Made by a program: the position numbers and the translations under genes | In this document: piece by piece, positions 8,174 through 14,563 of the stretch | Layout: the number at the start of each line of letters is the position of its first letter | Position numbering within the stretch: position 1 is the stretch's first letter | Notes under the pieces: model-generated | The model's database searches: none | What the model was told of the DNA's origin: nothing | Seen by the model: the letters and a program-made list of their open reading frames with translations, nothing else | NCBI GenBank assembly: GCA_937881145.1 | Contig: CALGFL010000299.1 | Span: 1 to 22,636, forward strand | DNA from: an uncultured Bordetella sp. | GTDB lineage: Bacteria > Pseudomonadota > Gammaproteobacteria > Burkholderiales > Burkholderiaceae_B | Length of the DNA: 22,636 nt | Direction of reading: 5' to 3'

Positions 8174-8183
8174 GATTGCGCAT

Positions 8184-8214
8184 AAAAAAAACGGCTCTCG
8201 CTGCCGCAGCCGTT
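8184..8214 (-). terminator. Rho-independent terminator after tRNA-Val
   Basis: On the minus strand a 7-bp stem, AACGGCT/AGCCGTT with an 11-base loop (8190-8214), is followed by a run of eight T (8191-8184). It lies about 54 bases past the tRNA 3' end and just before the tonB promoter, so it insulates tonB from tRNA read-through. Confidence 0.85.
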
Positions 8215-8267
8215 CGATGAAGTCCGCGCTTCTTGCGCATCGTGCTCAATTGCGATGCACAGGAAAG

Positions 8268-8343
8268 TGGTGGGTGCTACAGGGGTCGAACCTGTGACCT
8301 ACGCCTTGTAAGGGCGCCGCTCTACCAGCTGAGCTAAGCACCC
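8268..8343 (-). tRNA. tRNA-Val (anticodon UAC), CCA encoded
   Basis: A 76-base tRNA on the minus strand. The acceptor stem GGGTGCT pairs with AGCACCC-type bases. The D-arm contains AGCTCAGCTGGTAGAGC. The anticodon loop CTTACAA, flanked by GCGCC/GGCGT, gives anticodon TAC. The T-arm is CAGGTTCGAACCCCTG, followed by discriminator A and an encoded CCA (8270-8268). It is nearly the same as the E. coli valine isoacceptor in the D-arm and anticodon arm. Confidence 0.97.
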
Positions 8344-8382
8344 GATCATGCGGGGCCACGCCTGGGCATCTTGCAGGGCGGC

Positions 8383-8410
8383 AGTATAGCCTGCCTTACC
8401 CGCCAAGCAA
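8383..8410 (-). promoter_or_regulatory. tRNA-Val promoter with GC-rich discriminator
   Basis: Minus strand: TTGCTT (8410-8405), a 16-base spacer, then TATACT (8388-8383) followed directly by GCCGCCC. A GC-rich discriminator just after the -10 is typical of stable-RNA promoters under stringent (ppGpp/DksA) control. Predicted +1 is near 8376, giving a leader of about 33 bases before the tRNA. Confidence 0.6.
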
Positions 8411-8435
8411 ATCGAGAGCCCCGGGGCTCTCGATT
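8410..8435 (-). terminator. Perfect 26-base palindrome after hupB, probable terminator
   Basis: AATCGAGAGCCCC followed by its exact complement (centre between 8422 and 8423) lies 31 bases after the hupB stop. On the minus strand it is followed by TTGCTT, so the U-tract is weak. It is GC-rich and positioned to end hupB transcription, but its outer edge also touches the -35 of the tRNA-Val promoter. Confidence 0.65.
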
Positions 8436-8466
8436 CAAACTGCTCTGCGCGAACGCGGACTGCGCT

Positions 8467-8739
8467 TCAGTTCACGGCGTCCTTGAGTGCTTTGCCCGGA
8501 CGGAATTTCGGCACCTTGGCCTTCTTGATCTTGATGGTCTCGCCAGTGCGGGGGTTGCGGCCCGTACGCGCGGCGCGAGCCGAAACGGCGAACGTGCCGA
8601 AGCCAACCAGAGTCACCGTACCGCCCTTTTTCAGGGTGGTCTTGACGGCACCGATCAAAGCGTCGAGCGAACGCGCCGCCGCGGCCTTGGAAATATCGGC
8701 CTTGCTGGCAATGTGATCGATGAGTTCAGTTTTGTTCAT
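8467..8739 (-). CDS. hupB: DNA-binding protein HU (HU-beta type)
   Basis: A 90-residue HU, the standard length. The N-terminal dimerisation helices ([20 protein letters not shown]) are followed by the [17 protein letters not shown] segment. The DNA-gripping arm carries the signature [13 protein letters not shown] with the conserved Arg-Asn-Pro tip, and the protein ends [13 protein letters not shown]. It is a nucleoid-associated homodimer (or heterodimer) that bends DNA without sequence specificity. A GAGGGG Shine-Dalgarno lies nine bases before the ATG, and CATAAT about 30 bases upstream could serve as a -10. It is followed by a palindrome and tRNA-Val. Neither lon nor ppiD, its neighbours in E. 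coli, is next to it here. Confidence 0.95.
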   Translation of the reverse strand: MNKTELIDHIASKADISKAAAARSLDALIGAVKTTLKKGGTVTLVGFGTFAVSARAARTGRNPRTGETIKIKKAKVPKFRPGKALKDAVN

Positions 8740-9157
8740 TAAGTTGTACCCCTCATGAGTAAATTATGTATGGTCGACACAGCGCGAAACAGCCGGCACG
8801 CGCCGTGGTCAAGCAAACACGCGAACAACCAGAAAGTGGAATCTTGCGCGGCATGGCGCTCGTTCTAATTGCTACGTCGCAGTGGCCTCGACGGAGAAAA
8901 CGCATCGGAGCCACTGCGACGCAGTGAGTGTATTAAGCCTTGTGCCAGCGAATATTGTCAAGCAAAAAGCCGGCAGATGCCGCCACGAGCCGCGCCATTA
9001 CTGGTTATGCCGCGCATGATGCAGTGCCATAAGGGGAAACGCGCAGGCCGGCGCGGGCCTCGCGCCGCTCTTTGCATTATTTTTATGCGCGCCCAAGCAC
9101 GGACGATGTTCCCCGCGAGATGACCTGTGTTAAGCGCCGCCTTGCGGGCGTGCCGTC
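8740..9157. other. 418-bp intergenic region upstream of hupB
   Basis: I see no convincing gene here. The hupB-proximal ~60 bases hold its ribosome-binding site and AT-rich promoter candidates. A strong inverted repeat sits at 8875-8926 (listed separately). The rest (about 8930-9157) runs to the stop codon of the PLP enzyme without a recognisable terminator or RNA. An 84-codon plus-strand frame at 8869-9123 begins with TTG, has no ribosome-binding site and looks like chance. Confidence 0.6.
8875..8926. repeat. Inverted repeat cluster upstream of hupB
   Basis: CGTCGCAGTGGC (8875-8886) has an exact inverted copy, GCCACTGCGACG (8910-8921), across 23 bases. The right arm also forms a 7-1-7 palindrome, CACTGCG-A-CGCAGTG (8912-8926), so CGCAGTG occurs three times in 52 bases in alternating orientation. 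There is no T-run on either side, so it is not a classical terminator. A multi-site operator or an RNA hairpin in a long hupB leader are both possible. Confidence 0.6.
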
Positions 9158-10402
9158 TTAGCCAGGCATGCTCGCCTGCAGTGCCTGATCGAAATCGTGG
9201 ATCAGATCGGCTTCGTCTTCGATGCCTACCGAAAGGCGAATGAAACTATCGGCGATGCCCATCTGCTTGCGGCGCTCGGGGCCCATCTCGTAATAGATGG
9301 TGTGCGCGGCCGGCAGCGCCAGGCTGCGCGTGTCGCCCAGGTGCGTGGCCAGCAGCACGACATGCAGGCGGTTCAAGAAATCGAAGCAGTCGATGCCCTC
9401 GGCCAGCTCGATGCCCATGAGCCCGCCATAGCGGCCGCCGAACAGTTCGGTGGCGCGCGCATGCTGCGCATGGCCGGGCATGCCAGGGTAATGCACCTTG
9501 GCCACGCCGCGATGCGCCTGCAGGAAGCGCGCCAGCGCCAGAGCGTTGGAGCAATGCTTTTCCATGCGCAGTGCCAGGGTCTCGGCGCCGACGGCGATGC
9601 GGTGCGCGGGTTCGGCCGCCAACGTGCCGCCCATGTCGCGCAGGCCTTTTTTCTTGATCTGCAAGAGGCCCCAGCCGGTGGGCTGGCCCTTGCGGTAGGG
9701 CTCGGCGATGTTGGGATAGTTCGACCAGTCGTACAAGCCGGTGTCGGTGATCGAGCCGCCCAGGGCATGGCCATGGCCGGCGATGTATTTGGACAGAGAG
9801 TTCATCACCAGGCCGGCGCCCACGTCGCGCGGCTTGAAGAGGCTGGGCGAGGTCAGGGTGTTGTCGACCATGTAGACCAGGCCATGCTCGCGGCAGAATT
9901 CGCCCATGCCCTTGAGGTCGGCGATCTGCGTGCCGGGGTTGGCGATGGTCTCGGCGAAGACCATGCGGGTGTTGGGCCGCAGCGCGGCGCGCACCTGGGC
10001 GAGGTCGGTGGCGTCCACGTAGCTGATTTGCACGCCCAGGTCGGCCAATGTGCCGAGCAGGCTGTTGGTGTTGCCGAAGACGTATTTGCTGGAGATGAGG
10101 TGATCGCCCCCCTTGAGCAGGGTGGTGAAGACGGCGGTGAGCGCGGCCATGCCGGAAGCGAAGGTGACCGTGCCCACACCCTCTTCGATCAGGGTGATCT
10201 TGGCTTCGAGCGCGCCGGTGGTCGGCGTGCCCTGGCGCGAGTAGGTGTAGCCGGCCTTGCCCTGGAACACGGCGGCCAGCTCGCGGGCGTCGCCGTAGAT
10301 GTACTGCGACGAGGGGTGCATGGGTTTGTGCACGGCGCCGTGTTCGATGGGCTGCTGGCGGTCGGAGTGCAGGATCTGAGTGGTCAGGCCGTTCTTGTGC
10401 AT
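9158..10402 (-). CDS. Cys/Met-metabolism PLP-dependent enzyme (cystathionine gamma-synthase/methionine gamma-lyase family)
   Basis: A 414-residue fold-type I PLP enzyme of the trans-sulfuration family, near the usual length. Visible are the substrate/PLP loop YTYSRQGTPTTGALEAKI (~52-69), the phosphate-binding FASGMAALTAVF (~81-92), the cofactor-ring Asp180 in VYMVDNTLTSP, and the Schiff-base lysine Lys205 in MNSLSKYIAGHGHALGG. The C-terminal domain has FIRLSVGIEDEADLIHD. Such enzymes are cytoplasmic and catalyse gamma- or beta-replacement or elimination on homocysteine, cystathionine, O-acyl-homoserine or methionine. The sequence does not settle which, so no symbol is given. The leader contains tandem repeats and a foldable hairpin (listed), so regulation is likely. 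AGAGAA precedes the ATG at a short distance. Confidence 0.88.
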   Translation of the reverse strand: MHKNGLTTQILHSDRQQPIEHGAVHKPMHPSSQYIYGDARELAAVFQGKAGYTYSRQGTPTTGALEAKITLIEEGVGTVTFASGMAALTAVFTTLLKGGDHLISSKYVFGNTNSLLGTLADLGVQISYVDATDLAQVRAALRPNTRMVFAETIANPGTQIADLKGMGEFCREHGLVYMVDNTLTSPSLFKPRDVGAGLVMNSLSKYIAGHGHALGGSITDTGLYDWSNYPNIAEPYRKGQPTGWGLLQIKKKGLRDMGGTLAAEPAHRIAVGAETLALRMEKHCSNALALARFLQAHRGVAKVHYPGMPGHAQHARATELFGGRYGGLMGIELAEGIDCFDFLNRLHVVLLATHLGDTRSLALPAAHTIYYEMGPERRKQMGIADSFIRLSVGIEDEADLIHDFDQALQASMPG

Positions 10403-10416
10403 GGCGATTCTCTGCT

Positions 10417-10454
10417 TGCTTAATCTGTTAACTATTCTGCTTAAGCTGTTAAGT
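10417..10454 (-). promoter_or_regulatory. Two tandem 17-bp repeats, 21-bp period, before the PLP enzyme
   Basis: Minus strand: ACTTAACAGCTTAAGCA (10454-10438) and AGTTAACAGATTAAGCA (10433-10417) match at 15 of 17 positions. The start-to-start distance is 21 bases, two helical turns, so both would face the same side of DNA. Each repeat also has internal dyad symmetry (TTAA-N4-TTAA). They end 14 bases before the ATG, a position suited to repression. The cognate regulator is unknown. Confidence 0.6.
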
Positions 10455-10497
10455 GGCTTGGTTTTCTTTCTTTAAAGCGCATTCGAGTTCTTTAGGC

Positions 10498-10573
10498 GCC
10501 GAGGCTGCCCTGCGCAATTCCGATGCTCGGCGCTGATGGCGCCTGTGCTTCGGATTGCTCCGGGGTCCTCGGC
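10498..10573 (-). ncRNA. Foldable 76-nt hairpin in the rlmB-PLP enzyme gap (candidate structured leader)
   Basis: On the minus strand three nested helices can form. The outer is GCCGAGG/CCTCGGC (10573-10567 with 10504-10498). The middle is GCAATCCGA/TCGG-A-ATTGC with a one-base bulge (10558-10550 with 10523-10514). The inner is GGCGC/GCGCC around a CATCA loop (10543-10529). A CCC/GGG contact is also possible between outer and middle helices. There is no T-run after it, so it is not a simple terminator. It matches no riboswitch that I recognise. RNA status is inferred. Confidence 0.4.
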
Positions 10574-10610
10574 TTGCGGTGTCTCGATTAGACCTGCCTG
10601 GTTCTTTTGA

Positions 10611-11348
10611 TCAAAGTTGGCGCTGTCTGACGGTTTCGTACAGGCAGACGGCACTGGCTACGCTGACGTTCAGGCTTTCGACCGAGCCCAGCATGGGGAT
10701 GCGCACCAGTTGGTCGCAGGTTTCGCGCGTCAGGCGGCGCATGCCCTCGCCTTCGGCGCCCATGACCCAGGCCATGGCGCGCCGCGCGTCGACGGCGTGC
10801 AGGCCGTCCGTGCCCTGGTCGTCGGTGCCGACCAGCCAGATGTCGCGGTCTTTGAGTTCGCGCATGGTGCGGGCCAGGTTGGTGACGGTGATGTAGGGCA
10901 CCGTGTCGGCGGCACCGCAGGCCACCCGCTGCACGGCACTGGTCAGGCCCACGGCACGGTCGCGCGGAGCGATGACGGCGTGCACGCCGGCGGCGTCCGC
11001 CGTGCGCAGGCAGGCACCCAGGTTGTGCGGGTCGGTGACGCCGTCCAGGATGAGCAGGAATGCCGGGCCCTCGATGACGTCCAGGACTTCGTCGATGCTC
11101 ACGGCCAGTTGGCGCGCGTCGGCCAGGGCGACCACGCCCTGGTGGCGGGTGCCGCCGGACAATCCGTCCAGACGCTCCATGGGCACGGGATGCACGCGCC
11201 GGCCGGCGCGTTCGGCCTGCTCGATCAGGCTCTGCATGCGCTTGTCGCGGCGCGAGGCCTCGATGTAGATGTCCCGGATCGAATCAGGCGCGTGGCGCAG
11301 GCGCGCAACCACCGCGTGAAAACCCGCCAGGACTTGGGCCGAAGCCAT
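10611..11348 (-). CDS. rlmB: 23S rRNA (guanosine-2'-O)-methyltransferase RlmB
   Basis: A 245-residue SPOUT-class TrmH-family methyltransferase, which 2'-O-methylates G2251 of 23S rRNA with S-adenosylmethionine. The N-terminal substrate-binding domain (~1-75) contains [12 protein letters not shown] and [13 protein letters not shown]. The C-terminal knotted catalytic domain (~95-245) shows motif 1 [20 protein letters not shown] with catalytic Asn/Arg. Motif 2 is [12 protein letters not shown], and motif 3 [22 protein letters not shown]. The length equals that of E. coli RlmB (243). The rnr gene that often precedes rlmB is absent; a GntR gene lies upstream on the same strand, 78 bases away. An AAGGG lies shortly before the ATG. 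Confidence 0.94.
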   Translation of the reverse strand: MASAQVLAGFHAVVARLRHAPDSIRDIYIEASRRDKRMQSLIEQAERAGRRVHPVPMERLDGLSGGTRHQGVVALADARQLAVSIDEVLDVIEGPAFLLILDGVTDPHNLGACLRTADAAGVHAVIAPRDRAVGLTSAVQRVACGAADTVPYITVTNLARTMRELKDRDIWLVGTDDQGTDGLHAVDARRAMAWVMGAEGEGMRRLTRETCDQLVRIPMLGSVESLNVSVASAVCLYETVRQRQL

Positions 11349-11426
11349 AGAAAACCCTTTTTTCTTGAACCGGATGAACCCCGTATCCGCGTAATGTTAT
11401 CGCGGGCTGCCGGCAGGCACGAAAAA

Positions 11427-12050
11427 TCATCGATCCAGATGGCCCAGCAGGAAGGCGCGCGCGGCCTCGATGTGCCGCTGCAGCCGGCGCACCGCGTCGT
11501 CGGTCCGCCCTTTCCTGAAGGCCTGAAAGATGCCTTCGTGCTGCGTGATCCACGCAGGCGTGCGATCGGCCAAGGCCTCGTAGCGGGCGGCGTGCATCGC
11601 GCAGGTGCGGCGCAGTTCCTGGACCATGGACAACTGCTTCATGCGCCCGGCCGGAGCATAGAGCGTTGCGTGGAACAGCCAGTCGCCGTCCACCCAGCCC
11701 GGCCTGCCCGCTTCGAGGCTGGATTTGCGCAAGGCGTATTCGGCCTCGGCGTGGTCCTGCGCGCCGGCCTTTTCGATCGCGCGCCGTAGCAGATCGCATT
11801 CCAGCAGCACTCTGAGGTCGTAGATTTCCGCGAGCTCGTCTTGGGTGAGTTCGACGACCCGCGCGCCCTTGCCGGGCAGGACAAGCACGAGCCGCTGCGC
11901 GGCAAGCTGCTGCAATGCGTCCCGCACGGGGATGCGGCTGACGCCGAACCGGCTCGCGAGTTCGGTCTGGGACAGCACTGTGCCGGGCGGAAGCCGGCCG
12001 GTGAGGATCTCTTGGCGCAGGGCGTCGGCGAGCGTCATGGAAGGGTTCAT
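11427..12050 (-). CDS. GntR-family transcriptional regulator, FCD (FadR-type) domain
   Basis: A 207-residue regulator. The N-terminal winged helix (~5-70) has the classical LSQTELASRFGVSRIPVRDAL and LVLVLPGKGARVVEL. An all-helical FCD domain (~75-205) carries Asp/His residues placed as in the metal- or ligand-binding pocket (GDWLFHATLY, CAMHAARYE, QHEGIFQAF, RLQRHIEAAR). Ligands in this group are usually small carboxylates. The gene starts directly at a perfect 28-bp palindrome, so strong autorepression is likely, together with control of the divergent OsmC gene. No Shine-Dalgarno precedes ATG 12050, and a TACAAT box sits where it would make the mRNA leaderless. A second ATG at 12038 has no better site. 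Confidence 0.9.
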   Translation of the reverse strand: MNPSMTLADALRQEILTGRLPPGTVLSQTELASRFGVSRIPVRDALQQLAAQRLVLVLPGKGARVVELTQDELAEIYDLRVLLECDLLRRAIEKAGAQDHAEAEYALRKSSLEAGRPGWVDGDWLFHATLYAPAGRMKQLSMVQELRRTCAMHAARYEALADRTPAWITQHEGIFQAFRKGRTDDAVRRLQRHIEAARAFLLGHLDR

Positions 12051-12052
12051 TT

Positions 12053-12080
12053 AATTATTGTATACGCGTATACAATAATT
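12053..12080. promoter_or_regulatory. Perfect 28-bp palindrome: GntR operator with overlapping divergent -10 boxes
   Basis: AATTATTGTATACG followed by its exact reverse complement, centred between 12066 and 12067. It is two bases from the gntR ATG and 75 bases from the osmC ATG. The TTGTATAC/GTATACAA core is of the TNGTNNACNA type bound by FCD-class GntR proteins. Symmetric TATACAAT elements lie in both arms (12064-12057 minus, 12069-12076 plus). They can act as -10 boxes for both genes, so one bound dimer would block both. Confidence 0.82.
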
Positions 12081-12155
12081 GAGATCGCACGTTTGCGACC
12101 GCAGATTTGCGAACGCCGAAAGCACGCCCCGCACCCACCACTTCAGGAGCCGCGC

Positions 12156-12623
12156 ATGAGCCACAACTACACCTCCCATATCGTCTGGACGGGCAATCGC
12201 GGAGAAGGCACCGCCCACTATCGAAGCTACGATCGAACCTGGGACGTCGCCGTCCCGGGCAAGCCCGTGGTGCACTGTTCGAACGATCCGCTGCTCGGCG
12301 GCGATCCGGCGAAGATGAATCCCGAAGATCTGCTGCTCTCGGCACTCTCGGCCTGCCACATGCTCTGGTATCTGCACTATGCGTCGGACGCCGGGATCGT
12401 GGTGACGCGCTATGCCGATACACCGGTCGGCATCGGCCAGTTGGAGCGCGGCGGGGCCGGACGCTTTGTTTCGGCCACGCTGCGGCCGGTGGTGACGATC
12501 CGCGGCCATGCCGACCTGCAGGTCGCGCAAGCGATCCATCACCGCATCCACGAAGTCTGCTTCGTCGCCCGTTCGGTGAATTTCCCGGTTTCCTGCGAGC
12601 CCGAGTTCGTTCAGGAAGACTGA
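12156..12623 (+). CDS. OsmC-family protein
   Basis: A 155-residue OsmC/Ohr-fold protein. The two family cysteines are present: Cys67 in LLSALSACHMLWYLHYA and Cys135 in HEVCFVARSVNFPV, both expected at the dimer interface. That supports a thiol peroxidase acting on organic hydroperoxides with dithiol reductants, but many OsmC-like proteins have unproven substrates. The N-terminal half has the GNRGEGTAHYRSYDRTW and NPEDLLLSALSACHM segments seen in the OsmC-like (not classical Ohr) branch. An AGGAG at 12145-12149 sets the start. The gene is divergent from gntR and shares its operator. A bidirectional terminator follows 22 bases after the stop. Confidence 0.88.
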   Translation: MSHNYTSHIVWTGNRGEGTAHYRSYDRTWDVAVPGKPVVHCSNDPLLGGDPAKMNPEDLLLSALSACHMLWYLHYASDAGIVVTRYADTPVGIGQLERGGAGRFVSATLRPVVTIRGHADLQVAQAIHHRIHEVCFVARSVNFPVSCEPEFVQED

Positions 12624-12645
12624 ATCATCGGCACGGCGCAAAGAA

Positions 12646-12677
12646 AAAACCCGCCGGTCTTGCAACCGGCGGGTTTT
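12646..12677. terminator. Bidirectional terminator between osmC-like and SSS symporter genes
   Basis: A 13-bp stem: AAAACCCGCCGGT (12646-12658) pairs with ACCGGCGGGTTTT (12665-12677) around a 6-base loop. On the plus strand it ends in TTTT; on the minus strand it is followed by a longer T-run (complement of 12644-12649). It serves the convergent genes on both sides. Confidence 0.92.
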
Positions 12678-12707
12678 CAGGCCGGGCATGCGCCCGGCCG
12701 CGTTGGA

Positions 12708-14183
12708 TCAGGCCCGGGCGGGGGCCGATTGGGCGTTCTTGCCCAGCACCAGTTGAGCGATGATCACCACGATGACGTTCAGGATCAGGGCCCAGAGACC
12801 GGTATAGACGGTCAAGCCCATGAGCGTGTGCACAGGCTTGATGCCGTCGGCGAAGACCGTCCAGGTTCCGTAGATCAGGCCGGCGAGCCAGCCCAGCAGC
12901 AGCGCGCGGCCGCCGAGCTTCTTGCAGAACAGGCCGAACACCACCGCCGGCAGCGTCTGCAGGATCCACAGACCGCCCAGCAGTTGCAGGTTGATGGCGA
13001 ACTTCGTGGGCACGAACACGATGAAGGCCAGCGCGCCCAGCTTGCTCAACAGCGAGACGACCTTGGCGACCTTGGCTTCGCTGCTGGGCGTCACCTGCGG
13101 ATTGACATAGGCCTTCCAGAAGTTGCGCGTGAACAAGTTGGCCGCACCGATCGACATCACGGCCGCCGGAACCAGAGCGCCGATGGCGATGGCCGCGAAA
13201 GCGAAGCCCGTGAACCAGCTCGGGAACAGGCTCTCGAACAGCGCCGGCACGACCTGGTTCGGCGAGGCGACCTTGAGATGCGCGGCGTAGGCCATGTAGC
13301 CCAGCATCGCGATCAGGGCCAGCAGCAGCGTGTACAGCGGCAGGTAGATCGCGTTCTTGCGGATGGTGTTGGGACTCTTGGCCGCGAAGATGCTGGTGAG
13401 CGTGTGCGGATACATGAACGCCGCCAGGGCCGAACCCAGAGCCAGCGTGGCATAGGGCAGGAACTGCGCGCTCGACAGTATCAGGCTGCCGCTGCCCTTG
13501 GCCTTGTAGCCTTCGGCCGCGGCATGGAACACCGCACCGTAGCCGCCCACTTTCATCGGCACAATGACCACCGCCGCCAGCACCACGATGTAGATCATCA
13601 GGTCCTTGACGAAGGCGATCAGCGCGGGCGCGCGCAGGCCGGCCGAGTAGGTGTACAAAGCCAGAATGACGAAGGCCGCGAACAGCGGGATCTCGCCTTG
13701 CAGGCCCAGCGCCTGGATGACCACCTCCATGCCCACCAGCTGCAGGGCGATGTAGGGCATGGTCGCCAGCACGCCGGTTACGGCCACGGCCAACTCGAGA
13801 GGACGCGAGTTATAGGTGGCATACACCACGTCGCCCGCGGTCACGTGACCGTTGCGGTGCGCCACTTCCCACAGCTTGGGCATGATGGCGAACACGATGG
13901 GGTAGACGATGATGGTGTAGGGCAGCGCGAAGAAGCCGTAGGCGCCCACGGCATACACCAGAGCCGGAACCGCGATGATGGTGTATGCGGTGTAGAAGTC
14001 GCCGCCCACCAGGAACCAGGTGATCCAGGTGCCGAAACGCCGGCCGCCCAGACCCCACTCGTCAAGCTCGGACCGCTTGCTGCCGCGGCTTTGCCAGCGC
14101 GAGGCGGCAAAGCCCATGATGGTGATCAGCAAGAAGAAGAAGACGAAGACGGACAGTGCAGTCCAGTTGATCGCGCCGCTCAT
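12708..14183 (-). CDS. Sodium:solute symporter (SSS family), MctP/PanF-like
   Basis: A 491-residue inner-membrane symporter with about 13 hydrophobic helices. Early family features include WGLGGRRFGTWITWFLVGGDFYTAYT (~43-68, the region lining the first Na+ site). The SSS signature region is around residues 170-200 (YTYSAGLRAPALIAFVKD), and AIGALVPAAVMSIGAANLFTRNF (~337-359) is typical of the carboxylate-transporting branch. Substrates in related proteins are monocarboxylates, pantothenate or proline; I cannot choose from sequence. Its ATG overlaps the stop of the upstream DUF3311 gene (ATGA), a pairing often seen for this branch. A strong terminator follows the stop. Confidence 0.88.
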   Translation of the reverse strand: MSGAINWTALSVFVFFFLLITIMGFAASRWQSRGSKRSELDEWGLGGRRFGTWITWFLVGGDFYTAYTIIAVPALVYAVGAYGFFALPYTIIVYPIVFAIMPKLWEVAHRNGHVTAGDVVYATYNSRPLELAVAVTGVLATMPYIALQLVGMEVVIQALGLQGEIPLFAAFVILALYTYSAGLRAPALIAFVKDLMIYIVVLAAVVIVPMKVGGYGAVFHAAAEGYKAKGSGSLILSSAQFLPYATLALGSALAAFMYPHTLTSIFAAKSPNTIRKNAIYLPLYTLLLALIAMLGYMAYAAHLKVASPNQVVPALFESLFPSWFTGFAFAAIAIGALVPAAVMSIGAANLFTRNFWKAYVNPQVTPSSEAKVAKVVSLLSKLGALAFIVFVPTKFAINLQLLGGLWILQTLPAVVFGLFCKKLGGRALLLGWLAGLIYGTWTVFADGIKPVHTLMGLTVYTGLWALILNVIVVIIAQLVLGKNAQSAPARA

Positions 14184-14359
14184 TCTTCACCTCCCTTGTG
14201 GTAGTGGCGGAAGACGAGCCAGGTCAGGAAGGCCGTCACGGGTATCCATAGAAGCTGGTACCAGTAGAAAAACGGAAAGCCCAGTAAAGAAGGCTCGGCC
14301 TGGTTATAGAAAGGCACCCATAAGAGGCCGATGAAGGGTAGTAAAAGAATGATCCACAT
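14180..14359 (-). CDS. DUF3311 small membrane protein, symporter partner
   Basis: A 59-residue protein with two hydrophobic segments (about 2-18 and 34-51), a PFYNQAEPSLLGFPFFYWYQ linker and a charged tail, HYHKGGEE. The FYN...P...G.PFFYWYQ pattern is that of DUF3311, a small protein regularly encoded just before SSS-family symporters. It is probably an accessory or stabilising subunit in the inner membrane. The gene ends in a four-base ATGA overlap with the symporter start. ATG 14359 is chosen over longer frames because homologues begin this way and AAAGGAG lies about 12 bases upstream. Confidence 0.87.
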   Translation of the reverse strand: MWIILLLPFIGLLWVPFYNQAEPSLLGFPFFYWYQLLWIPVTAFLTWLVFRHYHKGGEE

Positions 14360-14563
14360 AGTCTCGATACTCTCCTTTGGTAAAAATCTTGGGTCGTCGA
14401 AACCGGTCCGGGCGAACGGTTTCAGGCGGACCTCGCGCAAACAGCAGCCTTCCTTGTGAGCAAGCGGCGCGCGTTCTCCTTTTATTATTGTCAGGGTCTT
14501 TTTCGATAAGGAACGATTATTCCCTGATAATTGCCTGACTTTCTGTTGCATAAACGAAACAAA
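14360..14563. other. Divergent intergenic region, DUF3311/SSS and EamA genes
   Basis: An AT-rich 204-bp gap by the standards of this window. It must carry both promoters. TCAGGG (14491-14496) and CCCTGA (14522-14527), and GTCAGG (14490-14495) and CCTGAC (14534-14539), form short interleaved dyads around TTTTTCGATAAGG. I cannot assign them to a regulator. Confidence 0.4.

Noticed and set aside
8410..8435. Attachment site at the tRNA-Val gene for an integrated element
   Set aside because: The flanking genes (tonB operon and hupB) are core. There is no integrase, and I see no repeat of the tRNA 3' end in the window.
8869..9123. An 84-codon plus-strand frame in the hupB upstream gap
   Set aside because: It begins with TTG inside the inverted repeat, has no ribosome-binding site, and its basic, Cys/Met-rich composition is unlike neighbours.
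9197..10423. A 408-codon plus-strand open frame
   Set aside because: It is antisense to the PLP enzyme, which has all its catalytic motifs, and the plus-strand protein has none.
10498..10573. Known SAM, SAH or glycine riboswitch
   Set aside because: The helices and junction sequences do not fit the consensus cores of these classes as I know them, so I report only an unclassified hairpin.
10498..10573. Rho-independent terminator for rlmB
   Set aside because: No T-run follows the 3' arm on the minus strand.
12085..12112. TCGCA-N4-TGCGA dyad and TTTGCGA direct repeat in the osmC leader
   Set aside because: The repeats are short and GC-rich, expected by chance, and the adjacent 28-bp palindrome already explains the regulation.
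12660..14204. A 514-codon plus-strand open frame, His/Gln/Asp-rich
   Set aside because: It is exactly antisense to the SSS symporter; composition and lack of any motif mark it as a shadow.
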